64,000 nt of DNA from Bactericera cockerelli (GCA_024516035.1 CM044962.1:3828633-3892632); one strand, 5' to 3'; shown: positions 32,583 to 46,433, numbered from the stretch's first letter. The notes: a model not told the origin generated them from the sequence alone. Made by a program: numbers and translations.

Positions 32583-33066
32583 ACAGGGTGCCTTTAAAAA
32601 AAATAATAATACTCTTTAGTGGAAGGTAACGCGAGGTAACATCAGCCGAGGTTAATTCTCAAAGCATTTTCTACCATGGAACCCTCAGAGTCTTATTATT
32701 ATGTGGTCACAAACTCAAATTAATGAGGAAAAATTCATGCACTGGGTGGGATTCGAACCAACGGATCCCTACGCTACCTGAATTACCAGACTAGCGCGTT
32801 CAATAAGTCACATTGAATTGAATTCGATATGTCACAACCCCCATCTAGGATGAATAATAAAAAAGTTAGTGTGCATGTGTGTGTCTTGAACTTTTATTTG
32901 TACCTCGGCTCCAATTTACCGGTGTTTTGGGGGGACCCGCTTTGACTAACTTTTTTATTATTCATCCTAGTTGGGGGTTGTGACATATAACAATCAAGCA
33001 ATAACAAGCAAGCAATTTTTTTAATGGGAGAGTAGGATTTGTCTCACCGTTTGACGCACCCTGTAT
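32583..33066. mobile_element. Palindromic TIR element with inserted SINE B
   Basis: The outer ends are atacagggtgc and gcaccctgtat. An inner inverted repeat of about 40 bp (32832-32872 against 32952-32990, cccccatctaggatgaataa region) flanks a short core. A truncated family B SINE (32608-32802) occupies the left part. The inner segment recurs at 53695-53785. Confidence 0.55.
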
Positions 33067-34419
33067 ACTTTGATATACAATACATATAGGAGCCTACATA
33101 ACATCGGGCTAAAGTTGTGTAGAGCATTACGTTGGCATTTCAGCCTCAGTCTGTTAGGTAACTTTATTGCCATCCTTGCTATGCTGGGCGCTGCCCAAGC
33201 CTAAGGTCCTGGGTTCAAACCAGGGAATCAACACAATTTTGTACTTGGAAATTGGTTAGAAAATTTCGTGATTTCATTTTAATGTTTATTAACCGAATAC
33301 AGAGAGGTTTTGTTTGAACTTGGGTACTGGACAATTTGGCTTTCGTTTATCTGTCTGTCTGTTCCGCGATAACACTCGACGGGATTTTTGGTCCCACTCA
33401 GGGCCATATGGGGGTCGTTTTGGTGAAAATTGAATCTATTTTCATTGATTAAAGCAAGGCTCTTGAAATTCTGTAGAATATTTGATTACAGTAGTGAAAT
33501 TTTGTTATAGTGAAAGCTAAGGGGCCCCACTGTGGTAAAAATTCGAAAAATGGCCCAAAACAAGAGCCGGTTGATATTTTTTTGATGAAAACCTATCGAG
33601 TGGTTTATTGAAAGAAATGTCTCGATGTCCTCATGCTTGATTGAACATTTATAATCCGATTAGTTGAATCTGTGTGAGGTTTACAGTTCACAGAACTGCT
33701 AGTTTTATAAGCTTTATAAGACCTTTTATAAGACCATTTGAGAGTTTTAAGTGTTTTTTGCTTTGTCACCTCTCTAGATTATTCAAGATGGAGGTTTTAC
33801 CCTCCATTTGAAGGAAACACTAGCTACTTACGTTTGGGTTGGAATAGTTATCATATTTGTGTCAATCACTTTAGTGATATCACACCTACTCAAACTCGCT
33901 CTACTGAATCTACGCTGAAACCGGGACTTGAACCACCGACCTCGAGGTTACAAATTCGCCGCCTTGTCGATCAAGCTACTGAGGTCGGTTTGGACAGGAA
34001 TAGCCACCATTACGAAAGTTCGAATTTCAATGATCACTATTTAAGTCCTAGCCTAGCTGGATGTATTCAACGTGCTTTCAACGCTGACTTTTTTCAAGTG
34101 GTTAATCTGGGTATGGACTCTAAATTAACACTATGTATTAAGAGTTCAACGACTACATATATATTATGTACAGTGTACACAGCACATGATTACATAATTA
34201 TGTAAGTACATAATCTCTTTTCTGTTTGTACTGATTTCTGTTTGTACATAAACATAGTCGATTAAAAGTGTCTGGAATTTTGAAGACGGACAATTTCAAG
34301 AGCTGTGGGGGAGTGACCTATCACAAATAGAGAACATGCGTATCTTTTGATTTGTGTGTGTTTGCGAGAGGCTGGGCAGGGGCCACACACAGACAAACAT
34401 CAGCCAGCCATGAGACAGA

Positions 34420-34590
34420 CGGATAGATTGACAGACACACACACGCACACACATACAGACAGTCACTAAGACGTACATACAGCCAGAGAGACAGATACAA
34501 ATACATAAACAGACAGTCAGTAAGACATACGATCATACATACAGTCCGATAGACAGAGAGAGAGACACACATACACACACCTCAGTACTG
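34420..34590. repeat. CA/GACA-rich low-complexity tract
   Basis: Irregular cacacaca and acagacagtcagtaagac repeats. The cysteine- and serine-rich frames on the minus strand are artefacts. Confidence 0.7.
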
Positions 34591-35611
34591 TGACACACTC
34601 TTCAAGGCATCCCAGTTTCATATCCTGACACCATAGTGAACCGACGACAGTAGCTCCACCGACAAGGCAGATGACATGTAACCTGGTGGTCAGTGGTTCG
34701 AGTCCGAAGCACGGTAAGTTTTAGTGAGGCGGGTTTGAGTTATTGTAACATTAGTTTTGCTTAAGATTACTGATTAAAATAGAGGTTAGTTGATGGCATG
34801 AATATTCAGAACTATTACCTCCTGATGAGAGCAAATAGGCTCGAAATAGCTGTCCAGGTATGTTCTGATATTCATGTACATCTAGTACAACTTCTCACTT
34901 TTTTGTTTACACTGATTTACACACTGATTACTCTACCGTACGATAATCTGCTAAGACGAAAAAGGTAGAATTGGGTGTTTTTCTTCCCCTTCTAGGAATA
35001 GATTACATGTTATTTGTCATATAGATTGGTCAAGATCACATTAGCTTTGATTCAGAGTGTAATCTATCACCGTAAGCTGTTCCGGGACCGAAAATTTTCT
35101 GCTTAAAAATTCTGCCGCGGTCGGGAATTGAACCTGCAACTTTCAGATCCAGATCTCCCCACCATACGTAGGCACCCAGTGACCTCAAACATTCAGTTCA
35201 TGGCGTTCATCATTCATAGGTATTAGAAAGCTGAGCCACTGTCGAGTGATCAACACACAATACTCGACAATCGTGAATATCATGACCTAGCTATTCATTC
35301 ATTGAATGGGTCACTTGCAAATCGAAAAAAAAAAACAAAATACTTCCGATTTCTAACATTAGAAATTTATCTGAAGTAAAAGTGAATGACTGAATCTATA
35401 GAGAATATTACTCAAACTCGGTCGACTAAATGTACTCTGAAACCGGGACTTGAACCACCGACCTTCAGGTAACGAGTCCGCACCTTACAATAATAATAAT
35501 AACACTCTTTAGTGGAATACCCACCAGGTGAGGTTAATGCTCAAAGCATTTTCTACCACCTAACCCTCTAGACCAGAGTCTTATTATTATGTAGTCACAA
35601 ACTCAAAAACC

Positions 35612-35748
35612 AACCTCAGTAGCTTGATCGATAAGGCGACGGACTTGTAACTTGGAGGTCGGTGGTTCAAGTCCTGGTTCCGGCGTAGATTTAGTAAAGC
35701 GAGTTAGCCTAGTTGTGATATCACGAAAGTGATTAACACAACAATGAT
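35612..35748 (+). mobile_element. SINE family A inserted inside a family B copy
   Basis: The family B element runs 35502-35607 and resumes at about 35760-35873 with gtcacaaa at both joints. The family A copy is complete from its tRNA-like head to its body end. Confidence 0.75.
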
Positions 35749-36114
35749 ACCTTTTTCTTAGTCACAAAATTAAATTAATGAGGAAAAAATCATGCACTGG
35801 GTGGGATTCGAACCAACGGATCCTACGCTACCTGGACTGCCAGTCTAGCGCGTAAACCGCACTTGACTACCATGGAGGTCGGGTGTACACCCTGTATATT
35901 GGCTAACCAATGAATGCAGAAGAACGGCATGCTACCAGTGTTTTCACCACACCGAGGCGTGAGGGAATTTGTTAATTAATTAGACCGTTAGTAGCATGTG
36001 TGTCTAATGTCTAACATGATTATGCTAATCCATATACATACATCCACGGACAATGACATGTAAATTCATATATAAAACGCGTACATACATAAAACCCGTA
36101 CATTTACAAGCTGT

Positions 36115-36149
<35 letters not shown>

Positions 36150-36354
36150 CAATTCTAGGGGACATACTAAGACTAAAATAATCTCAGATCAATTCTTGAA
36201 AGATGCCGTCGAAAAGATATACATATATTATGAGCACAATAATAACTCAGTTTTGAACGCAATTAGGTACAAAATGTAAGGTATGAGGTATGTCCTAGAA
36301 AATTTACTCAATAATCATAATACACATCAGTGACAAGTTCAAGTTTATTTTCAG

Positions 36355-36640
36355 TTGAAAACAGAGCAACAGGAAACAGACTCCAAGCAACAGGAAACAG
36401 ACTCAAAGCATTAGGAAACAGACTCCAAGAAACAGGAAACTGACTCCAAGCAATAGGAAACACACTCCGAGCAACAGGAAACTGACTCCAAGCAACAGGA
36501 AAAAGACTCCAAGCAACAGGAAACACACTCCAAGCAACAGTAAACAGACTCAAAGCAACAGGAAACACTCAAAGCAACAGGAAACATACTCAAAGCAACA
36601 GGAAACAGACTCAAAGCAATAGGAAACAGACTCCCAGCAA
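36355..36640. repeat. 21-bp minisatellite
   Basis: About 13 copies of a unit like aacaggaaacagactccaag; the multiple-of-three unit keeps a repetitive frame open on the minus strand (F-P-V-A-W-S-L). It abuts a MITE-like repeat at 36108-36365. Confidence 0.85.
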
Positions 36641-37030
36641 ATTAACAGCAACCATGCTAATAAGAATAAACATACCTGTCTATATACAATCCATGATAAG
36701 CATAAATTATTCCCTATCTACAATAGAGGCAGAAGTATGATGCATTGAACCTGTGGCATAGTGAACTCTATTGATAAGAGATGGAGATCCTGCTCATATA
36801 TCGCATAAAACTTTTTAATTAGGTGTATTAGGCTTTATTTATATTATTAATACAATAAAATTCACGGCATTCCCGCACCATCTTCATGAGGAAGGGTCAT
36901 CACCCATCACCCTCTTTCTTGATCCTCTGAGCCTTAGTAGGCGGCCTACAGCTTGATATGGACAATTTTCGGGACTCCGTTGTGGCCGCTTACATTTGAT
37001 AACATGGTTGGATCCTAGACATAATTATAC

Positions 37031-37983
37031 AGGGTGGACCAAAAAAACGTTTACACCCGTTAATGGTAGATTACTGACGACATTTCTAGCACGGATCTGC
37101 AATCCGTTTTTTTTGGATTCGCCTTCATAACTGCACAAAGTGATTTTTTGCAACTTTCTGAAAAAGTCCAACTTTGGCTTATTCTTCAGGTCAGAACTTT
37201 TTTCCTAATTAAGATGAGTTGATTCTGAACATTTCTGCAGAAAACCAACAAAATTTCGATGTTTCTAACTACACTACTTTGTTTTTTACTGTTTGGTTTG
37301 GCATCTTTTTTGACACCTGAATAGAAAAAAAATTCTCATGTAATTTTTTTACACTTTGAAACACTCAAGATTTGCCCGAGCAAATTTTGGCACAGACATG
37401 GGCAAGTTTGATAAAAGTTGGCGGCCAACTCAAGGATGCTAAAAAATAATTTTACGATTTTTTATCAAGTGATCTTCTGGGTAAACAAACCAGGTAAGTC
37501 TCAAAAAATGATGTTCAAAATCTTAAAAGTGTTGACCGTGTAGGGTCGTCTTGTACTCAAAGAGTAATTAGCTATTTATGTCTGATAATTATTTTCCCTG
37601 GAATTAATTAAAGGCCAGTCAAATGAATGATTGTTTGTTTCTCGATGATAGTTTTCAAGCATACTTTTCTGCATTCTATGAAATATTATCTTTAAACTTC
37701 TTGAGTTTTTTTTTAGTACAAGTTACATTATTATAATTTGGATGCTGAAATGGCAGATACGCATTTAGCATATGGAGTTGCCAACAGGAACATTTGGGAT
37801 CACGGGAAAAACATAGTTTACGAAATCTGGTAGCAAGAATCCTGTTGGCATTCGATGACCTGACAGAAAAACCTGGAATCTTCCGCAACATTCGACGGAA
37901 CATGATGAAGAGGTTCAACCTTTGCATCCAGGAAGGTGGACGCCACTTCCAACAGTTCCTCTAAGGGAATTGAGAAGGGGGGA

Positions 37984-38043
<60 letters not shown>

Positions 38044-39482
38044 GGCAAGAATAAGGTAGAGGGACAGTTCTGAGTTAGAACTAAGGTACTAAAGTCACCA
38101 TTGGTTTCAAAAAATTGTGTGAGGAGAATCCATAGTGTGTACTATGGCTAAATAAAAAATGGCAACAGTCTTTTTTATTTTGTAGTCATGAATTTTTTGC
38201 TGGCTCTGGCGTTCGGACCGGGTGGACTAGCTTACCACTGAGCTAATCGTGCGCGTCTAATCGTTTCTCATTGAACATACTAACACAAAATGTTTTTTTA
38301 AATAACTTTTTGTTTATATCAAAATAGTATAAAACATAATAAAGACTGCAAAAGTTTATTAATTTTACAAAATATTATCTTGTTTTTTTCAAGACTTCTA
38401 TTAAGAGTTGGCAATCGGTAAATATTTGTTATTTAATTAGTATTGTTTATGATAGAAGAACCTACCTACATATTTACCTGGATTTATTTCATAAACTCTA
38501 TTTTCGTTTGAAAAATTCGCTAGTTTTTTTTTCTCTCGTAGGGAAGCATAAGAAAAACCATCCTTGCATTATCAAGGCAGTCTCTCAGAGGCTTACATGA
38601 ATAATAATTATGTGTATTGTGATACCAATAGTCTGATATAATTCAATTTACAGATGGTATTACCCCCCCCCCCCAAAAAAAACCATAAGTTGTTGGTGTT
38701 ACAACAGGTCAGATACAGGTATAAATAAAATATTCCATCAGATTTTTTTGAAAATTAAAAAAATATTGACCGCCGAGAATTGAACCTCGGTCATGTGACT
38801 AACGCTCTCAGCACTACCACATCTAGCTAACACCGCTGACAATGAGAAAAGCACGAAAGTTGTTATTTGAATTTTCCTAAACTGGCTGATGAGGCATGTG
38901 AGACCGCGGTATTCAAAAAAAGCAATGTAAACAATTTTTGTAAACAATACAAGACGCCCTTACACAGTCTACAGCTAGAAAACTCTTAGGATTTTTGAAG
39001 AGTTTTTGGCAAACATCTAATAATTTTTCCCAGAAGATCACGTGATAAAAAATCGTAAAATTATTTTTTAGCATCCTCGGGGCGGCCGCCAACTTTTATC
39101 AAACTTGCCCATGTCTGTGCCAAAATTTGTTCGGACAAATGTCGAGTGTTTTATTTAGTAAAAAAGTTTTTTTGGGTGTTTTTTTCTGTTCAAGTGTAAA
39201 AAAAATATGACAAACCAAATCGTAAAAAACAAAGTAGTGTAGCTAGAAACATCGAAATTTTGTTGGCTTTCTGCAAAATTGTTCAGAATCAACTCATCTT
39301 AAACAGGAAAAAAGTACTGACCTGAAGAATAAGCCAAAGTCGGACTTTTTCGGAAAGTTGCAAAAAATCACTTTGTGCAGTTACGAAGGCGAATCCGAAA
39401 AAACGGATTGCAGATCCGGCCTGGAAATGTCGTCAGTAATCTACCATTAACGGGTGTAAACGTTTTTTTGGTCCACCCTGTA
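37031..39482 (+). mobile_element. Long-TIR mariner-like element, copy 1
   Basis: It begins CAGGGTGGACC and ends GGTCCACCCTG, flanked by TA on both sides. The inverted repeats are about 450-470 bp (37031-37490 and 39010-39482). Inside, 37800-37962 encodes the C-terminal transposase-like piece LTEKPGIFRNIRRNMMKRF ... GGRHFQQFL, then a GA-rich tract. No full transposase remains, so it is non-autonomous. It also holds two tRNA-like segments near 38210 and 38780. Confidence 0.85.
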
Positions 39483-41012
39483 TAATTGCTTTATTTAGTT
39501 TTTACAGATAGAAAACTTCGTCCATTTTGTTATCGTCGGGGATGGACCCCATTATGCTCACAGCATTCCCTTTTTGAATTGCCAGACTCAATCTTTGTTT
39601 AAGGATTAGTTTACGTGGTCCTGGCTCTACCCCAGGGTCCGAGGTATATGCCTCCGTTGTGTAGTGTTCCCTAAGATTAACAGGCAAGTAATATGTACAT
39701 TGTACATAGGTACCTCAACCTGATACGTAAGTATATACTAAGTGTTTACCTAGCAAAAATGAAGAGATGATCATACAAAAAAATGTAGGTAGAATAAAAT
39801 ATTTATGTAGTTATAGATGCATACATAATAATTATGTACTTACTGTTTGCTAGGCAAATGTGTTATCAACGTTAAAAAAACTTTCCATCTATTACCCACT
39901 ATCTAGTGTAACTTGTGAACAATTGCAGGGATCTGGATTTAAAAAATCCGTAATCTTATCAGTGAAATTTTGAAATAAGTATGAAGAAATAACTCACTGA
40001 TAGATTCCTTCCATCTGTGGTCGATATATTATCAAATCAAGAAAAAAAATCAATCAGATAGACATGAAAAAAATCGGAGCAATATAATTTTACAAAAACA
40101 AATACTCAACTTTCGATATCTTTAGTATCATCAGTTCAAAGAAACAGTTGGTGGCGAACATTTTACAGACTTTATATTACACAAGAGGCATCTTGAAATC
40201 ATATTGACAACATCTTGAAATTATTGTATTGGCAACATCTTGAAGAAAAAGCAGAAAAAAATCTTCCGCAAAAACTGAATGATTATTATTTTATTATTAT
40301 TATACTACTCATCAGCAGAATCAAACACCTCGGTCGAGGTGTGAATAACGCATATACAAAGAAAGAGACAGCGCGGTACAGTGTAAGGTTAGAAATAGAC
40401 ATAAAAATTGTGCAGACGTAATCACGGTTTATTGACTTGCAATTTCACCAAAATCTTCATTTTATGTACTCATTGAATATATTTAATAATATACACATAT
40501 TATGTTAAAATGTATGATATGTATGCACCTAGTAATGTACTATCGAACATGAAAAGAAAAAAAAAATACAATATTGAATATAATTATGATCAATAACCCG
40601 TAACAATTAGATGCTGGTTTCAAGTAGCTGGCGGAACATTCGCAAATTATTCATGTTTTTGATACATGAATCATGATTGAAAACATTCCAAGTGATTGAT
40701 GGAAAGTGAAAGATGATTTTTGGGAGAAAGTTATGCGGCACACGGTCAGGGGCCTGATGGTTGATCGCACATAGAAATATGTGGTTCAGGACGAGCCAAC
40801 TTTGAAATAAAGTTGGCTGGAGACCATCACTCACCCCTCTAGTTGCAGCCAAGCTGGCTACAACAACAACAACAACGGTCAGGAGCTTCGTTTAGAGGAA
40901 TTCGAAATGAAAATAAATAAATAATAATAATAAACTAGGCAAAAAAGTTGGGAAACAATGACGATTAATATTAACCTTTATGAGACAGCTTTTGAGACGA
41001 ATCATAGAGCAG
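38989..41012. other. Intron segment between mariner copy 1 and the alternative exon
   Basis: After the TIR end at 39482 there is unrecognised AT-rich DNA with short frames, a regulatory-looking but unassigned stretch, and repeat family E in reverse at 40740-40880. Confidence 0.5.
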
Positions 41013-41119
41013 GATTAAAGTTAAGATAAGTCAAACTTTCTCTCAACTCGGGCTATCGTGCGCTGTGATTGGTTGGATTTCCGACTTGAGGGCGTGTCTG
41101 GCTTATCTTAACTTTAATC
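41013..41119. mobile_element. Small MITE with 18-bp inverted repeats
   Basis: It is bounded by gattaaagttaagataag and its reverse complement and is 107 bp long. A diverged copy lies at 26199-26292. It lies about 80 bp downstream of the alternative exon's donor. Confidence 0.65.
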
Positions 41120-41196
41120 ATGTTTCATAATGTGGCGCGCTAAGTGTAGGAAGTTTAACTTACATTTTGAACGAACAAATTCTGGAAAAAACTTAC

Positions 41197-43557
41197 CTCA
41201 GCAAGGATCTCAGCAGATTGGCCACTAACTTCCACCGCATCTTTATTTCCCAAGTCTGGCAGCGACTCTTTGTTGTCAACTGCATCCAGCAAATCTTTTG
41301 ATGCAACATTCAGCACATCTACTTTGACGGCAACACTTTCAACTGGTTTGTCCACAAGTTCATTCAAATAGAATACACTCTCACGATTCACTTTGTTTTC
41401 TTCCACAACGATAGACTTCTCGTTCAGGAGTTCCTTTAGTTCTTTTTTACTGACAGCATTCTCTTCGCCAAACAACTCTTTCAAATCTTTATACGTTTGA
41501 ACGCCATTCCTTCTCATCTCAGATTCCACAAGTGCCTCCTCAATCGAAGTTGTCTCCGACCAGGATTTCAAGTTCTTCGTTAAGCCACCGTTGGTTGTCC
41601 AACTTCTGTTGAAAGATTTGACTCGTGGTGTGTTTATTTTCGTCACATGCTTGGTGTTGAAACTTGGTTTTCGTTCTAGACCAATTCCGTTCAGCAAACT
41701 TTTATGCTCGGTCACAGCCGGGATTGCTTTAGCGACTTCGCCTATTTCTTTTTTGAACGAATCTGTCCGCGATGCTTTGGGTTTCTCCCCACTTGACTTC
41801 CTCTGCAGAGGTTTAAGCTTCTCAATCTCATTTTGAAACTGTTTGATATGGTTGGACACGATATTATTTTTGTTGTTGTTGTGAGCGATGTTCCGCTCGA
41901 TTCTTCGCTTTCTTAAGTTCTTGTACTCTTCCTCTGTGATGTTCTTCTTCATCTTGTCGAGAACTGATGGCGAGTCGCTGTCATCTACAGTTGATGCCTC
42001 CGATTGAACGGACGCAGTCTCCCATGCTTCAAGCACATTGCAACTTTCTGAGGAAATGATCGCTTTCAGGGATTTAATTCCATGCAAGCTTTCTGCAGAG
42101 CTGGAGCTGACTATCGACTGCGTTTCACTTCTCGAGTCATCACTGAGTGATTTCAACTTTTTCGTCAAAGTTTCATCGCTACTGTTGAGTTTCAAAGGCT
42201 TTCCTAATATTTGAGTTTTTGTTTTGGGATTTTCCGTATTCTTTGACAGGCTGTGAGCTGAGCTTTTGGTTTCATCATGACTTATTTTTCGAATAAGTGG
42301 TAGCTTTCCGCCAGTTTTTGCCTGTGTGGCGTATGCTGGCTCACTAGTCTTTCGAGACACTTGCGGTTTTCCGCTGGCACAAAAAATCGGCTGACTGTTT
42401 TTCTTGAAAACCTTGCGGTCCGTACATTTCGGCGATTTTAACATCAGCTCTGTGGTCAGAATCATGTCGGTGATGTTGGGTTTGGAGCTAGGCAACAGGG
42501 ATTTCTTGACGCTTTTGGGAACGTTTTTCAACGCTACATTGTCTTTTTTCAATATCTCTCCCACCACTTTGACAGTCACTTTACCGTCACTGTTCTGACT
42601 ATCTTGAGAGTCATTTGATGTCGAGTTTTCCACCGCATTCTCGTCATGCAAACTAATTATAAGACTATGTTCCCTTGGTTCCGCGTCCAACTCATTTGTC
42701 TTGATTGGTACTTCAATTTTCGTTGCACTGTCCGCTCGTAGCACAATATTTGTTTTATTAATTTCTGAGCACTCTATCGAGACACCACCTTCTGAAGTCG
42801 ATCTATTCGCCACTTTATCTTGGACAAAGGAGGTAACATCATCGGCTCGTAAATCATTTATCGCCAGGACAACAGAACTTCGGTTCCCATCATCTTTCTC
42901 TTCTGGAACCAACTCATTTGGTTTACGATCACTGTCACTTTCTTTACTTCCGAGCGTGACGTCACTGCTGCGTGCAGGCACCACTCGGTCTACCGCAACT
43001 TTACTACCGTCATCAGTTTTACTATCGTTATCAAATTTAACCACTTCCTTGTCATTGCAGCTCCCTTCACTTCCGTTCGATGGCGTCACATCATTCACTT
43101 TACAAACCTCGCCAGTTTCTTCTCCCGTAATTTCACCAGACCCATTAACTGTTTCGGAACATTGAGTAGCACCCATCACTGGTTTGGTAACCAATTTGGT
43201 GAGAGTCTCATCATTTTCACATGTTTTATCAGTGGTTTCTTCGATTTTACGACTCAGGGCAATCGTCTTCGCCGGTTTGGTCGGATTCTCACAGTCGACC
43301 GTGTCACTACTCGAGTTGGAACTCAAGGATTCCAACCCGCTGTCGACATGTCGCTCGTAGACCGACTCCACTTGGTTTGCGCCATGAACCGGTTTGTTCT
43401 TCTGGCGTGAATTCGGTGAACTGGTCAGACCTAGGCTCTTGTTGTCCGTTTTCGGCTCTATTTTCAGCGACTTTCGGTTAAGAAACGGCGAGCTTGGCTT
43501 GAGACTGAGCTTGGCCGGAGATCGCAACGAACTTTCGAATGAATTGAACTTGAACAT
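41197..43557 (-). CDS. Putative alternative first exon of myosin XVIII (disordered N-terminus)
   Basis: This is one open frame of 787 codons from ATG 43557 to a phase-0 donor (GCTGAG|gtaagt) at 41197. An in-frame TGA lies 21 nt before the ATG, so the start is well fixed. The protein is rich in Ser, Lys, Asp and Glu with no recognised domain. A basic, possibly helical stretch (EEEYKNLRKRRIERN onward) sits about two-thirds along, and a second charged helix (SKKELKELLNEKS) near the end. The strand and donor phase match the next downstream acceptor at 24983, giving the joint AEILAE/AKSEEQ. I infer an alternative first exon producing a PDZ-less isoform, as known for fly Mhcl. The alternative is an independent nested gene with exons I did not find. 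GC content is visibly lower than in the motor exons. Confidence 0.7.
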
Positions 43558-43618
43558 GGCGAAAGTTTGCGCCCGAGTTCACTGGAACCGATTGCAATCC
43601 TTCTCTCTAAACCATAAT

Positions 43619-43626
43619 TATCGATA
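43619..43626. promoter_or_regulatory. DRE-type box TATCGATA upstream of the alternative exon
   Basis: A perfect palindromic TATCGATA lies 62-69 bp upstream of the ATG at 43557. In Drosophila this is the DREF/BEAF-32 site common in core promoters of broadly expressed genes. Its position fits a promoter for the 43557-41197 exon. A chance match is possible in AT-rich DNA, and no TATA box or initiator was assigned. Confidence 0.45.
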
Positions 43627-46433
43627 ATTAGATCCTAGAATTACAAAATCGTTTATTAGAAGAAAAAATCGTTTACATCAGCATTCACCAAACAAATGTT
43701 TTTTTATTATTATATTTTTCCTCGTATATTCCATCAATTTAAATGTAATATGAATTTATTTATTGATGAGGTACATCAAGATTATTTATATTTTAATTAT
43801 GAATTGAACTACTGAGTGGGATTAGGGGTCACTTCCTCAATTGGATTTATTATTAAGACATCAAGTTATTCTTTACATACAAAATACATCGTTTATATTT
43901 TAACTAGGTTATTTTAATATCCGAATCCTTTAGGAATGGAAAGTTATGTGACAGATTGACATTTTTGGATGTGCAGTTTTCAGTGCAATACATGTTTTAT
44001 ATTTAAAAAATAAAGATAAAGTTTTTTTATTAGATTAGAAATAAACAAAGTTCATTTACTCCAAACAGCTGATAGCTAACAACAAAAAAATCGACCATAT
44101 AACTGTACAAGTTGTAACCAACTTTTAAGCATGTTTCTGTTTTTTATCATGATATTTAAAAAAAAAACCTGTTTGATTAGTAAGTAGTAATTATTATGGG
44201 TTGTTCTAAACTACTCGGCACGTCAGGAATGCAACCTATGAACATAATTAGACGCGTCTGATGATGAGTTTCTATTTCTCTGTCTGTCTCTCGTGTAACT
44301 CAAACTAGCTGCTTCCACGTACTTCGTCATGAGGACCAACTTAACAAGTGAGGCATGACCGTAACAGTAGATACGGCCATGATTTTATCAACTTTTGAGG
44401 GTTTCCTCGATGGAAGTATCAACGGATCAGCATATTATTAAACATGTTGGATCAAGTTTTATTTACAAATGACATAGAATATACATATACATAGCTAGAT
44501 ATTAAAATTAAGAAAACAAAACTTGATCAAGGGCTAATGCCAACGGCATTCTCTTCCATCTTCATGACTTCCGGATGGCGTGTGTCATGGGCAGTATGGG
44601 CACAGTGCCTCATTCTTCTGCTCTGGATGAGCTGATTTATATTCCTTTATTTTAAAGATACATATATAGTGGGTAGCTGGTACGATTCCCAGCGCATGTA
44701 GGGTAACACCCCCTTCCAGATCGGGACGTTAAAACCAAATAGAATCGTTGGCGTTAGGAAGGGCATCCAGCCATAAAAAAACGTGCTCCACCCTACCCAC
44801 CTCAACCGTGAGGATGAACAATGCCGACCCCAAAAAAGCAACATAAGCTAATAAGGGATAAAGGCAAGGGAGATATATACATATATTTATATCATATTTT
44901 TTAATAAATTTGTGTTAATCACAATCGTGATATCACAACTACTCAAACTCGCTCTGCTAAATATTTGCTGAACTCGGGACTTGAACCATCGACCTCCAGG
45001 TTACGAGTTTGCCCGCCTCATCGATCAAGCTACCGAGATCGTTTGCAATCATTTCTTTGCATATCTTAACTATTTCTTACATTGTTTTCTTTTTTCTCGA
45101 TAAAATTACTATGATTGTATCGATTTAAAATTCGCAATAAATCGTACTGTCAAACTTCACAGGATACATGGCTGCCGCTTCAGACAAAAAATAACAGAAT
45201 TGACAGACACTCTCATTTTTTATCAATTTTTCGCTATCATCTAGCTGACCGTGAACCGTGATAAAGCATCCATCAATGACTTGCGTACGTATACTACATA
45301 TTATATTATGTACTTTAATCATGAATCAGTTGAAAAAAAAAAAACTAAAAAAATGGGTCTTTGAAAAGAAAAAAAATCAGTAAGTCTCTTATATTTTTCT
45401 GCGGAGCATTACGACGTACATCTATCTCCTTTTTTTTCACTTTGCCTTTTCTTAATCCTACTGGGGGTCGGCATTGTTCAACCTCATGGTTGAGCTTGGT
45501 TGGTTGTGGCACATATTTTACGGCCGGATGCCTTTCCTAACGCGAAGGATTCTATTTGAATTGCAATTGAAGGAGAGTTATCGGACCAGACAATCCTTAC
45601 AGTACTGCATTCCCAATCGCCCTCGAGGAAAAACTCGGTCAGAATTTTCCGCTCAGGTCGGGATTCGAACCTGCGACCTCCGGATCAGCAACCATTGTTC
45701 TTAACCACTGAGGTCGGCTCAGTAGTTACGGGTGGGTAAGAATGTATCAATCTATTTACATTATTATGTATCAATATATTGAATATTATGTATGATCTAT
45801 GTACATAATTATGTATGAATCTATGTACATAATTATATGTATCGATCTATGTATGAACCGTCCGGTCAAGCGTGTGGGATGCACGCCAAGGTGGCTGAGA
45901 GTTGACTAGGGCCCTGACAACTACCACTCAATCTGACAACCACCACTCAAAGCTTTACGGTAATAATCTTCTAGAATGACATAGATGTGATAGTAACAAT
46001 TCCGTGTCCGTGAAATGGGCACAGATACAGATCGTAGGAAACAGTGTCCGTGAAATGGGCACGGATACAGATCGTAGGGAACAGATTTTCTTGTTCGAAA
46101 TTTCTGCTCAAACCGAGGATCGAACTCAGGATCTCTGGACCACGGGTAGTAGTCACAACCGTTACACCACAGAGACTGATAGCATAATGATAATACCGAT
46201 CATAAAACTGACTAGATTAACTATGTATGCTCTCTGTATTTCATAAGAAGAAATACGATGTTGCAAAACAGTCTGACAATAGCATGTGAGAAACAAAGAT
46301 TTTTGGGAATATTTGCCAACAGGGGTCCCCCTCCTGCCCATATTTTGTAAACACATCACTCCCCCTCCGATTTCTTCTTACGAAATACAGAATAAAATGA
46401 CAGCAGAAATTTAATTCGAACATTTTTTCCCAA
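43627..46433. other. Intron segment upstream of the alternative exon
   Basis: 43627-44400 is AT-rich with no recognised feature and could hold upstream promoter sequence for the 43557 exon. Then family K in reverse (44440-44560), a SINE body (44640-44820), SINE A (44900-45043) and tRNA-like SINE heads at 45640-45720 and 46075-46178. Confidence 0.5.

Noticed and set aside
33738..34205. 155-codon plus-strand frame
   Set aside because: It crosses a reverse SINE A copy and shows no coding features outside it.
36308..36614. Frames with repeating F-P-V-A-W-S
   Set aside because: The 21-bp minisatellite has a unit length divisible by three, so a frame stays open by chance.
42701..43165. Plus-strand frame of 154 codons
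   Set aside because: It is antisense to the 787-codon exon and shows no family similarity of its own.
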